Shown: positions 44,651-53,128 of the stretch, in pieces
Layout of the letters: every line of letters starts with the position of its first letter
Position numbering within the stretch: position 1 is the stretch's first letter
From: Actinomycetota bacterium
GTDB lineage: Bacteria; Actinomycetota; Actinomycetes; S36-B12; CAIYMF01
DNA length: 64,000 bases
NCBI GenBank assembly: GCA_026393115.1
Contig: JAPLAU010000012.1
Location: forward strand, 1 to 64,000
Direction of reading: 5' to 3'
Made by a program: the position numbers and the translations under genes
The notes under the pieces: generated by a model
The model's database searches: none
Told to the model about the DNA's origin: nothing
The model's input: the letters and a program-made list of their open reading frames with translations, nothing else

Positions 44651-45660
44651 CCGATGCTCTTTTGCAGGTGAGCGATCTCACCATCACCGTGCCCGCAGGT
44701 GAGTACGGTGCCGATCGGCGTCCCGTCGTGTCTGGAGTCAACCTTCAAATCGGGGCGGGAGAAGCGCTCGGACTCGTGGGCGAGTCGGGATCGGGCAAGT
44801 CAATGACAGCGCGTGCCGTCATGCGACTGTTTGCGCCGGGAGTTCAAGCAACCGGCACCGTGGTATTCGATGGCTGCGAAGTTTTTGCGATGGAAGATGA
44901 GCAGTTACGCCTGTTGCGGGCACACCGCATTGCGATGATCTTTCAAGACCCTCGGGCCCACATCAATCCAGTGCGAACTGTGGGTGCGTTCCTCATCGAA
45001 GGGCTGTGCGCCTCAGGTGTCAGCACGCGAGACGCTGAGCGTCGGGTGACGTCATTGCTGGCGGAAGTCGGCATCAGTGACGGGTCGCGCCGAATGGCGC
45101 AGTTGCCACACGAACTCTCCGGAGGGCTGCTGCAGCGCGTCATGATTGCGTCGGCCGTTGCGATGGATCCTGACTTGCTGCTCGCCGATGAGCCAACTAC
45201 TGCGTTAGACGTCACCACCCAGTCTGAAGTGATGGCCATCTTGGCGCAGTTGCGAACCGAACGCGGACTCGCATTGCTCTTCATTACACACGACCTCGAG
45301 CTTGCCGCCGCCACCTGCGATAGCACCGCCGTCATGTATGCCGGCTCGATCGTCGAACGGCAGAGTTCTCGTCAGTTGCTCACGCATCCTTATCATCCGT
45401 ACTCGTCCGGATTGATGGTCTCGCGTCCCGACCTTGACGTCGTTCGCCAGAGGCTGCCCGTCATCGAAGGGCAGCCCATCGCGGCCTTTGAGGCAGGGGA
45501 AGGCTGCGCATTTGCACCCCGGTGTGGGTATTCGCAACCTGCCTGTCTTGCCACCACTCCCGCGTTGGTGGCCGTCCAAGGAGGAGAGGTCGCGTGTCAT
45601 CGCGCCAGCGAGCTCCAGGGGCAGTTGCCGACCGCGATGGAGGGTGGCGGAGATGTCTGA
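44647..45660 (+). CDS. ABC transporter ATP-binding protein, DppD type
   Basis: The 337-aa ATPase has Walker A GESGSGKSMTAR (about residues 46-57), signature LSGGLLQRV and Walker B LLLADEPTTALD, plus the C-terminal oligopeptide/dipeptide extension with cysteines (EGCAFAPRCGYSQPACL) that in relatives can bind an iron-sulfur cluster. It powers the importer together with the DppF-type ATPase. ATG 44647 overlaps the permease stop. Confidence 0.93.
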   Translation: MTDALLQVSDLTITVPAGEYGADRRPVVSGVNLQIGAGEALGLVGESGSGKSMTARAVMRLFAPGVQATGTVVFDGCEVFAMEDEQLRLLRAHRIAMIFQDPRAHINPVRTVGAFLIEGLCASGVSTRDAERRVTSLLAEVGISDGSRRMAQLPHELSGGLLQRVMIASAVAMDPDLLLADEPTTALDVTTQSEVMAILAQLRTERGLALLFITHDLELAAATCDSTAVMYAGSIVERQSSRQLLTHPYHPYSSGLMVSRPDLDVVRQRLPVIEGQPIAAFEAGEGCAFAPRCGYSQPACLATTPALVAVQGGEVACHRASELQGQLPTAMEGGGDV

Positions 45661-46468
45661 GCCGCTCTTGAAAGTCGACGACTTGCGCAAGGTGTTCCCC
45701 GGGCGACGAGGTCATGACGATGTTGTTGCTGTCGACGGAGTGTCATTCGAGCTGGCGCCTGGAGAGTCGCTGGCCATCGTTGGCGAAAGTGGGTCGGGCA
45801 AGACAACCATCGCGCGAATGCTGGTGGGGCTCGAGCGTCCGACATCCGGGTCCATTGCAATGGGCGGCGCCATTCTCGACGTCTCGAGTCGTCGAGCGAA
45901 AGACCGTCGAGCTCGTGCGCGGCGTCTGCAAATGGTCTTTCAAGACCCCTACTCTTCGCTCGATCGGCTACAGACTGTGGAGCAGATTCTCTCGGACGCT
46001 CTGTCGCTCGACCCGGATGCTGTGAGGGAAAGCAGAGCCGAACAGGTGCGCATTTTGCTGACTTCAGTCGGATTACATGAGCGGCATTCGCGCATGAGGC
46101 CGGGTGGGCTCTCGGGAGGCCAGAGACAGCGAGTCGCCATCGCTCGGGCGCTGGCTGTGAAGCCTGACGTAGTGGTTCTTGATGAAGCGGTGGCGGCTCT
46201 TGACGTGTCAATCCAGGCGCAGGTTCTCAATCTGCTCAAGGAGATTAGAGAGACAACTGGCACCGCCTACCTGTTCATCAGTCATGACCTCGCTGTGGTC
46301 AACCAGGTCAGTGATCGTTGTGTCGTGATGCGACAGGGTCGAGTGGTTGAACAGGGGACTACTGCCGAGGTCCTCCACCACCCTCAAGATTCGTACACGC
46401 AGCAGTTGCGGGATGCGGTGCCTCGCCCGGGCTGGTCTCCAACTCGGTCTGCGGAGGCGCCCCGCTGA
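45653..46468 (+). CDS. ABC transporter ATP-binding protein, DppF type
   Basis: The 271-aa ATPase has Walker A GESGSGKTTIAR (about residues 46-57), signature LSGGQRQRVAIARAL and Walker B VVVLDEAVAALDVS. The usual Glu-Pro after Walker B is Glu-Ala here (DEAV). It lacks a long C-terminal extension, as usual for short DppF forms. ATG 45653 overlaps the upstream stop by 8 bp. It is the last gene of the accessory block. Confidence 0.92.
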   Translation: MSEPLLKVDDLRKVFPGRRGHDDVVAVDGVSFELAPGESLAIVGESGSGKTTIARMLVGLERPTSGSIAMGGAILDVSSRRAKDRRARARRLQMVFQDPYSSLDRLQTVEQILSDALSLDPDAVRESRAEQVRILLTSVGLHERHSRMRPGGLSGGQRQRVAIARALAVKPDVVVLDEAVAALDVSIQAQVLNLLKEIRETTGTAYLFISHDLAVVNQVSDRCVVMRQGRVVEQGTTAEVLHHPQDSYTQQLRDAVPRPGWSPTRSAEAPR

Positions 46469-46544
46469 GCCCGCACTCGTCTGACTCGACACCACCGGAT
46501 CGACCTCTCCGCCGTGTCGCGCGTCACCGCCTTGCGCTGCACGT

Positions 46545-46550
46545 TAGGCT
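46545..46550 (+). promoter_or_regulatory. -10 box before smc
   Basis: TAGGCT, the same hexamer as before leuB and serA, is 82 bp before the smc start. No -35 was recognised; the remaining gap 46469-46632 shows no other clear element. Confidence 0.35.
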
Positions 46551-46632
46551 GAGGCTTCTTCCCCGCCGTGTACGGTTGCGCCCTGAGTCCGTGAGGGTGT
46601 GCCGGCGTCTTCCCATGGGGCAGGAGTAGAGC

Positions 46633-49600
46633 GTGTATCTGAAGAGCCTGACCCTCCGAGGGTTCAAGTCCTTCGCCTCGAGCACCACGCTCAATCTTGA
46701 GCCGGGGATCACCTGCGTCGTTGGGCCAAACGGCTCGGGTAAGTCCAATGTCGTCGATGCGCTCGCGTGGGTCATGGGTGAGCAGGGCGCCAAGAGTCTG
46801 CGCGGCGGCAAGATGGAAGATGTCATCTTCGCCGGAACCTCAGGCCGCGCGCCCCTCGGACGCGCCGAGGTGCTACTCACCATCGACAACAGCGATGGCG
46901 CTCTACCCATCGACTACACCGAAGTCACGATCTCTCGCATTCTGTTCCGCAATGGCGGCTCCGAGTACGCCATCAACGGCACTCCGTGCCGCCTGCTCGA
47001 TGTGCAGGAGTTGCTCAGCGACTCCGGAATCGGCCGCGAGATGCACGTCATCGTCGGTCAGGGGCAACTCGATCAGGTACTGCACGCCAGCCCCGAAGAT
47101 CGGCGTGGATTCATCGAGGAAGCTGCGGGAGTTCTCAAGCATCGCAAGCGCAAGGAAAAGGCGCTGCGCAAACTCGAAGCGATGCAGGCTAACCTCACCC
47201 GCCTTCAAGACCTCACCACCGAACTGCGTCGCCAACTCAAGCCGCTAGGAAAGCAGGCTGAGGTTGCTCGCCGCGCTCAGGTGATTCAGGCAGACCTGCG
47301 CGATTCGCGTCTGCGTCTGATTGCCGATGACTTGTTGGCGCTCACCGCCACCCTCGAGCAGGAAGTCGCCGACGAAACGGCACTGCGCGAACGTCAGGCT
47401 GAAGTTGAGGCGGCCATGGCGGCAGCGCAAGCGCGTGAGGCTGTGCTCGAAGCCGAGCTCGGGGCCGATGCGCCACTGCTCGCACGGGCGCAGGAGACGT
47501 GGTACCGACTCTCGGCGCTGCGTGAGCGCATCGATGGAACGATGTCGCTGGCCACCGAACGCATGCGGCTGCTCGGATCCGAGGACGAGGTAGAAGCGTC
47601 CGGCCGCGATCCCGAGGAACTGGAATCACAGGGCCGCGAAGCACGTTCGGAAGAGTTCGACCTGGGGCGCGGTGTCGAAGTTGACCGTGCCGCGCTGGCC
47701 GATGCCGTGCGCAATCGTGCCGAATCAGAAGCAGCACTGGCCACGGAAGAACGGCGCCTTGAGGCTGCCGTGCGAGCGGTGGCCGACCGTCGTGAAGGTC
47801 TCGCGCGACTTGCGGGCCAAGTAGCGGCCGCGCGCGAGCGTTTCCAGACTCGTGACGGTGAAACGCGGCGGCTGGCCGAGCAGGTCGAGGCCGCGCGTTT
47901 GCGCGCGGAAGCCGCAGCCACGGAGTTCAAGGCGCTCGAAAATGAGATTGCCGGACTCGATCAGGGCGAATTCGGGCTCGATGCCGAGCACGAGCAGGCG
48001 GCGTCGGTTCTTGCGGTGGTCGAACAGCGCATAGAAGCGCTGCGCCTTGCCGATCAAGAGGCCGACCGCGACCGCGCCTCGTTGCAGGCGCGCATTGAAG
48101 CATTGGAACTTGGGCTTGCTCGCCGCGATGGCGGTGCCGCTCTGCTCGCTGCCGGTGAGCAGGTCTCGGGTTTACTCGGATCAGTTGCGGCACTCATCCG
48201 GGTGGAGCACGGATACGAAGCGGCGGTGGCTGCAGCTCTGGGTGCCGCAGCCGATGCCATCGCCGTCTCCGATCATGGCTCGGCAGTATCGGCCCTGCGT
48301 CGTTTACGCGCCGAAGATTCTGGCCGTGCCACCCTGCTCGTGGCAGGCAGCTCATCGACCACGGATGAACCGTGGCCGCCCTTGCCCTATGGCGTGCGCT
48401 ACGCGATCGATGTGGTGTCGGCGCCCGATGACTTGCGAGCACCACTCGCCGGCGTGCTCGCGCGTATCGCCGTTGTCGACGACCTCGACCAGGCACGCGC
48501 CCTCGTCGCGTCACACCCCGGAGTCAGCGCTGCTACCCGCGACGGCGACCTAGTCGGGCCGCATACGGCCAGCGGCGGCTCATCAGGCGGTCCGAGCCTG
48601 CTCGAAGTTCAGGCAGCACTTGACGAAGCCCGTGAACGAAACGAAGATGCCACGCATCGCGGCGAGCGCATTCGATTCGACCTTGAACGAGCGGCGGCCG
48701 AACACGCCGATGCCCGTTCTAGCGTGCAGTCAACGTTGGCGCGATTGCACGACAGCGATGCGCGTATGGCGGCAGTCGCCGAGCAACTCGGTCAACTCGG
48801 AAGTGCGGCGCGCGCGGCTGCGGGTGAAGCCGATCGACTTTCGGCTGCCCAGGCGGCGGCCGGCCAAGCCCTCAGCGACGACGAAGTGGCACTCGCTGCG
48901 CTGACGACGCGCCTTGTCGCGGCAGAGTCCGAGCCCGACGAGTTGGCGCCGTCACCCCATGAGCGCGATCGGCTCGCCGAAGCCGGTACTCAAGCGCGAG
49001 CCATTGAAGTTGAGGCTCGACTTGCGGTGCGCACTGGCGAAGAGCGCATCCGTGCCGTTGCGGCCCGGGCCGATTCCCTCGAACGTGCGGCACGCGATGA
49101 GCGAGAGAGTCGTCGCCGAGCCCAAGAACGTCGTGCCCGACGTGAGCGCGAAGTGGTGGCGGCTGCGGCTGTACGAATCGGTGCCGGATACACCTTGGCG
49201 CTCCTGGGTCGATCGATTGCGACTGCCACATCCGAGCGCACCCTCGCCGAGTCGCAGCGTGCTGCCCGTGATGCCGAATTGCAGCAGACTCGCGCGAGGC
49301 TTCGTCAACTTCTCGGTGAACACGAGCAACTCGTCGATGTGGTCCATCGCGATGAAGTAGCGCGTGCCGAGCAGCGGTTGCGCATCGAGCAACTCGAACT
49401 CAAGGCGATGGAAGACTTCGGCATCGACCCCGATGTCTTGGTAGCCGAATACGGACCCGAGCACATGGTGCCGCCCTCGCCGTCGGCCCCTGGTGATGAG
49501 ATCGATCCCAATGCCCCGGCTCCCCAGCCGTACCCCTACGACCGTGGGCAACAGGAGCGCCGGATGAAGTCGGCCGAGCGCGCACTAGCGCTGCTAGGTC

Positions 49601-50208
49601 GGGTCAACCCGTTGGCACTCGAGGAATTCTCGGCCCTTGAGGAGCGGCACCAGTTCCTTACCGAACAACTCGAAGACGTCAAGCGTTCGCGCCGCGATCT
49701 ACTCGAAATCATTCGCGAGGTCGATGAGCGTGTGCAGCAAGTATTCGCTGAGGCGTTCCATGACACCGCTCGAGAATTCGAAGCGGTCTTCGCGAGACTG
49801 TTCCCGGGTGGTGAGGGTCGATTGGTGCTCACCGATCCCAACGACATGCTCACCACCGGTATCGAGGTCGAAGCGCGCCCGCCGGGCAAGAGGATCAAGC
49901 GACTGTCCTTGCTCTCGGGCGGTGAGCGGTCGCTGACCGCCGTTGCGTTCTTGGTCGCCCTGTTCAAGGCGCGTCCGAGTCCGTTCTACGTCATGGATGA
50001 GGTTGAAGCGGCGCTCGACGATGTGAACCTCGGTCGCCTGATTCAGGTGATGGAAGAACTTCGTGAGAAGAGTCAGTTGATCGTTGTGACCCACCAGAAG
50101 CGCACCATGGAAATTGCCGACGCGTTGTACGGCGTCACGATGCGCGGCGACGGTGTCACCACGGTGATCAGTCAGCGACTGCGCGATATCGAAGATCAGT
50201 CCGCATAA
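46633..50208 (+). CDS. smc: Chromosome segregation SMC ATPase
   Basis: The 1191-aa condensin subunit has an N-terminal Walker A (GPNGSGKSNVVDALAW, residues 32-47), two long Ala/Glu/Arg-rich coiled-coil arms, a central hinge near residues 500-660, and the C-terminal signature LLSGGERSLTAVAFLV with Walker B PFYVMDEVEAALDD. It organises the chromosome with ScpA/ScpB and is loaded at ParB-parS sites. GTG 46633 starts YLKSLTLRGFKSFAS, the canonical N-terminus. Confidence 0.97.
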   Translation: MYLKSLTLRGFKSFASSTTLNLEPGITCVVGPNGSGKSNVVDALAWVMGEQGAKSLRGGKMEDVIFAGTSGRAPLGRAEVLLTIDNSDGALPIDYTEVTISRILFRNGGSEYAINGTPCRLLDVQELLSDSGIGREMHVIVGQGQLDQVLHASPEDRRGFIEEAAGVLKHRKRKEKALRKLEAMQANLTRLQDLTTELRRQLKPLGKQAEVARRAQVIQADLRDSRLRLIADDLLALTATLEQEVADETALRERQAEVEAAMAAAQAREAVLEAELGADAPLLARAQETWYRLSALRERIDGTMSLATERMRLLGSEDEVEASGRDPEELESQGREARSEEFDLGRGVEVDRAALADAVRNRAESEAALATEERRLEAAVRAVADRREGLARLAGQVAAARERFQTRDGETRRLAEQVEAARLRAEAAATEFKALENEIAGLDQGEFGLDAEHEQAASVLAVVEQRIEALRLADQEADRDRASLQARIEALELGLARRDGGAALLAAGEQVSGLLGSVAALIRVEHGYEAAVAAALGAAADAIAVSDHGSAVSALRRLRAEDSGRATLLVAGSSSTTDEPWPPLPYGVRYAIDVVSAPDDLRAPLAGVLARIAVVDDLDQARALVASHPGVSAATRDGDLVGPHTASGGSSGGPSLLEVQAALDEARERNEDATHRGERIRFDLERAAAEHADARSSVQSTLARLHDSDARMAAVAEQLGQLGSAARAAAGEADRLSAAQAAAGQALSDDEVALAALTTRLVAAESEPDELAPSPHERDRLAEAGTQARAIEVEARLAVRTGEERIRAVAARADSLERAARDERESRRRAQERRARREREVVAAAAVRIGAGYTLALLGRSIATATSERTLAESQRAARDAELQQTRARLRQLLGEHEQLVDVVHRDEVARAEQRLRIEQLELKAMEDFGIDPDVLVAEYGPEHMVPPSPSAPGDEIDPNAPAPQPYPYDRGQQERRMKSAERALALLGRVNPLALEEFSALEERHQFLTEQLEDVKRSRRDLLEIIREVDERVQQVFAEAFHDTAREFEAVFARLFPGGEGRLVLTDPNDMLTTGIEVEARPPGKRIKRLSLLSGGERSLTAVAFLVALFKARPSPFYVMDEVEAALDDVNLGRLIQVMEELREKSQLIVVTHQKRTMEIADALYGVTMRGDGVTTVISQRLRDIEDQSA

Positions 50209-50215
50209 GTCGCGG

Positions 50216-50965
50216 CTACTCTTCCCCACGCGACACTGTGTTCGCTGGGTTCGCTGTGTTCACTGCGAGCACGAATCCGGTCACGATCATCGCCTGAGCC
50301 ACCGCGTAGGTGACCATCACCGCTGTTGAAAGTCCCGGCGATGATGCCACCCCTGCAAAGGCGCTCAGTGCGATGAGGCCGTCGCTAAGCAGGAACAACG
50401 CGGCGCCGATGGCCACGCGCCAGCCCAAACGTCGGGGCACGCGCAACACGAGGTCGAGAGCTGAGATGGCCATCGCCGCGAGGACCAACCCGTAGATCAG
50501 GCCGGGTATCGCCTTCGCCCCAGACTCATGCCACATCGCGATCGCCAGCAGCAGCCACACGAACGCGTACGGAATGACGGCGAGCGGCCACGCTCGCACA
50601 AGGCCCGGCCCGGGTACTCGGCGGAAGGCGAGGATGTAGAACACCTGCATCACGAGGAACATCAGGATTCCGGTGATGAAGCGCACGTCACCCGTTCCGA
50701 GCAGAGCGATGTCGCCGAACCATGCGAACACCAGACCCACCGCGAGTAGTTTCGTCGGCGTCGGAAGTGGCTGCACCGACGATCCGAGTAACCACACGAA
50801 CAACAGCGGTACGAGCAGCGCAGTCGTGAGGTTGTGAGCAACTGACGAGTCTGCGGCCGTCGAGACGGCGTTGGCCACCGCAACGAGGACGAACAGGCCC
50901 AGAATCACCGACGGGGTGCGGCCGCTGAACCGTGGGGGAGCAGTCGGGCTGGCAAGTGTGGCCAT
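50216..50965 (-). CDS. YhhN-family integral membrane protein (lysoplasmalogenase-like)
   Basis: The 249-aa protein has about eight hydrophobic segments (for example ILGLFVLVAVANAVS and ITGILMFLVMQVFYILAF) and the YhhN pattern LVFAWFGDIALLG. The family includes eukaryotic lysoplasmalogenase TMEM86; bacterial members are mostly uncharacterised. ATG 50965 is chosen because a further upstream extension would run across the divergent ftsY start and is not hydrophobic. It is convergent with smc, 7 bp away. Confidence 0.8.
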   Translation of the reverse strand: MATLASPTAPPRFSGRTPSVILGLFVLVAVANAVSTAADSSVAHNLTTALLVPLLFVWLLGSSVQPLPTPTKLLAVGLVFAWFGDIALLGTGDVRFITGILMFLVMQVFYILAFRRVPGPGLVRAWPLAVIPYAFVWLLLAIAMWHESGAKAIPGLIYGLVLAAMAISALDLVLRVPRRLGWRVAIGAALFLLSDGLIALSAFAGVASSPGLSTAVMVTYAVAQAMIVTGFVLAVNTANPANTVSRGEE

Positions 50966-51005
50966 GACCCCATTCTGACCCACTTTCGGTCTCTGGGAGG
51001 ATCGT

Positions 51006-52157
51006 GTGGTGAACGGGACCCTGTATCTCCTCCTCGGAATTTTCATTCTGGCGCTCATCGTCGCCGTCACCGTCAAGTTGGTGAAGGGTCGCGGCGAGTT
51101 GCCATCGGCGTCGACGAGGGCCGGACTTGATGCTCCGCCGACGGCTGTCACGGGTGATCTGGTTGATGTACCGCCTGAGCTGGCGGGTCTGGAAACCGTT
51201 GAGACACCGGTTCCTACTTCAACCCTCGACGTTCCGGCGCCGACGGCCGGACGACTTGGCCGTTTGCGCGCGCGACTCGCGCGATCGAACTCGGCAATTG
51301 GTCAGGGTCTTCTTGCGCTGTTGTCCGGTGCCACGATTGACGCCGACACGTGGCAGGAGGTCGAAGACACCCTCATCGTCGCTGACCTCGGGGTTGCTCC
51401 CGCTCGCGAGTTGGTTGAGCGGCTCAAGGTGAGGGTGGCTGCCGAAGGCACGGCAGACCCCGAGCGAGTGCGCACGATGCTGCGAGAAGAACTGTTGGCA
51501 GTCGTCGACCCCACGCTCGATCGGTCCCTGTCGACCACCCGTGAAGACGGACTTCCGGCCGTGATTTTGGTGGTCGGTGTGAACGGAACAGGAAAAACCA
51601 CCACAACCGGCAAACTCGCCCGCGTGCTGGTCGCCGATGGGCGCACGGTGGTGCTGGGAGCAGCTGACACGTTCCGTGCGGCTGCGGCCGACCAACTGCA
51701 GACCTGGGGTGACCGTGTGGGTGCCACTGTCGTGAGGGGGCCCGAAGGTGGCGACCCGGCGTCCGTTGCGTTCGACGCGGTGCATGAGGGCATCACAGAG
51801 AACGTCGACACCGTGCTGATCGACACCGCCGGGCGACTGCACACCAAGTCCGGCTTGATGGATGAGTTGGGCAAGGTCAAGCGTGTGGTTGAACGGCAGG
51901 TTCCTGTCAACGAGGTACTGCTCGTGCTTGACGCAACAACCGGCCAGAACGGGCTCACCCAGGCCCGTGTCTTTGCTGAGGTGGTGCAGGTCACAGGCAT
52001 CGTCTTAACCAAGCTCGATGGCACGGCGAAGGGGGGCATCGTGGTTGCCGTACAACGTGAATTAGGTGTGCCCGTCAAGCTTGTTGGCCTTGGCGAAGGC
52101 CCCGATGACCTCGCTCCGTTCGACCCGGAAGCGTTTGTCGACGCCCTCGTCGGCTAA
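51006..52157 (+). CDS. ftsY: Signal recognition particle receptor FtsY
   Basis: The 383-aa GTPase docks SRP-ribosome complexes at the membrane. It has an N-terminal membrane helix (LYLLLGIFILALIVAVTVKLV), an acidic/Pro linker, and the NG domain: G1 GVNGTGKTTTTGKLA, DTAGRLHTK and TKLDGTAKGG. GTG 51006 and GTG 51009 both follow GGGAGG; the difference is one residue. Its partner ffh is at 58480. Confidence 0.96.
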   Translation: MVNGTLYLLLGIFILALIVAVTVKLVKGRGELPSASTRAGLDAPPTAVTGDLVDVPPELAGLETVETPVPTSTLDVPAPTAGRLGRLRARLARSNSAIGQGLLALLSGATIDADTWQEVEDTLIVADLGVAPARELVERLKVRVAAEGTADPERVRTMLREELLAVVDPTLDRSLSTTREDGLPAVILVVGVNGTGKTTTTGKLARVLVADGRTVVLGAADTFRAAAADQLQTWGDRVGATVVRGPEGGDPASVAFDAVHEGITENVDTVLIDTAGRLHTKSGLMDELGKVKRVVERQVPVNEVLLVLDATTGQNGLTQARVFAEVVQVTGIVLTKLDGTAKGGIVVAVQRELGVPVKLVGLGEGPDDLAPFDPEAFVDALVG

Positions 52158-52277
52158 ATCTGCAGGACGTTAGTCCCCGAGGGCTAGGTCCACCGGCACT
52201 GAGAGATTGTGCCCGCATGCCGGACGGTTGAACTATCAACATCGGCCATCCTGGCCGGTCGATAGGGAGGATCTCCG

Positions 52278-52451
52278 ATGCCACCTCTCATTTCAGCCGC
52301 TCTCGACAATCCTGCCACCTACTTCTCTTGGGGTTGGTTGCAGATTTCGGTCGGCAATTTGATTGTGATTCTGGTGATGTTCGTACTTTTCATTCTCGCG
52401 CTGGTGTTGCCCTTCCCGGGCGGACACGACGATGGGGGTGATGGCTCATGA
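52278..52451 (+). CDS. 57-aa single-helix membrane protein of a cytochrome b operon
   Basis: The frame from ATG 52278 (AGGGAGG before it) begins MPPLISAALDNPATYFSWGW and has one strong membrane helix (ISVGNLIVILVMFVLFILAL, residues 23-42) and an acidic tail (GGHDDGGDG). Its stop overlaps the cytochrome b start by 4 bp, so it is surely co-translated. It may be a small subunit or assembly factor of the complex. The upstream gap 52158-52277 contains short inverted repeats (CGGCCA with TGGCCG) but no clear promoter. Confidence 0.8.
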   Translation: MPPLISAALDNPATYFSWGWLQISVGNLIVILVMFVLFILALVLPFPGGHDDGGDGS

Positions 52452-53128
52452 CCGCGGAGGTCGAGTCGCACACCGTCGCACCGGCACCCGGAGATACATG
52501 GACGGGCAAATTGCGCGACCGCGTCGTTCGAGAGTTGCCCCCGGACAAGCTTCTGCCAGATCGCCAACCGTCGTACGTCGGTTCCTGGATCTACGTCTTT
52601 GGTGTCTTGACGATCGCCGCACTCCTGGTCGTCGTCGCCACTGGAGTAGTGCTCACGCTCGAAGGACCTGAGTGGTATCACATCTCCGACGTAGGCCACT
52701 TCTTCAACAGTCTGCACTTCTGGTCGGTGCAGCTGTTCTTCATTTTCATGGTCGTACACCTCTGGGGGAAGTTCTGGATGGCCGCGTGGCGCGGTCGCCG
52801 AGCGATGACGTGGATTACCGGCGTCGTTTCCTTCATCGTGTCACTTGCCACAGCATTCACCGGCTACCTCATGCAGACGAACGCTGATTCGCAGTGGATC
52901 ACCTTCGAGGCCAAGGACGGCCTCAACGCGGTGGGAATCGGTGCGTGGTTCAACGTGACGAGTCTCGGACAAACCATGCTGCTGCACGTGTGCACGTTGC
53001 CACTAGTGGTCGGCCTCATCGTGGTGCTTCACGTGCTGTTGGTGCGTAAGCGTGGAGTGGTGCCTCCGATCGATGCCTTCAAGAACGAACCCGCCGCTGC
53101 GAGCGACACAGCGGAGGTGGCGTCATGA
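52448..53128 (+). CDS. Split cytochrome b, b6-type diheme subunit
   Basis: The 226-aa protein has four hydrophobic segments and two heme-ligand histidine pairs: SLHFWS with VVHLWG (13 residues between) and LLHVCT with VLHVLL (14 between, the b6 spacing). It thus resembles cytochrome b6 and not the fused actinobacterial QcrB of about 540 aa. A PEWY sequence occurs in the first loop (EGPEWYHISD) rather than in the usual quinol-site loop of the C-terminal part. It likely passes electrons from quinol across the membrane; the partner is unknown. Start overlaps the upstream small gene. Confidence 0.88.
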   Translation: MTAEVESHTVAPAPGDTWTGKLRDRVVRELPPDKLLPDRQPSYVGSWIYVFGVLTIAALLVVVATGVVLTLEGPEWYHISDVGHFFNSLHFWSVQLFFIFMVVHLWGKFWMAAWRGRRAMTWITGVVSFIVSLATAFTGYLMQTNADSQWITFEAKDGLNAVGIGAWFNVTSLGQTMLLHVCTLPLVVGLIVVLHVLLVRKRGVVPPIDAFKNEPAAASDTAEVAS

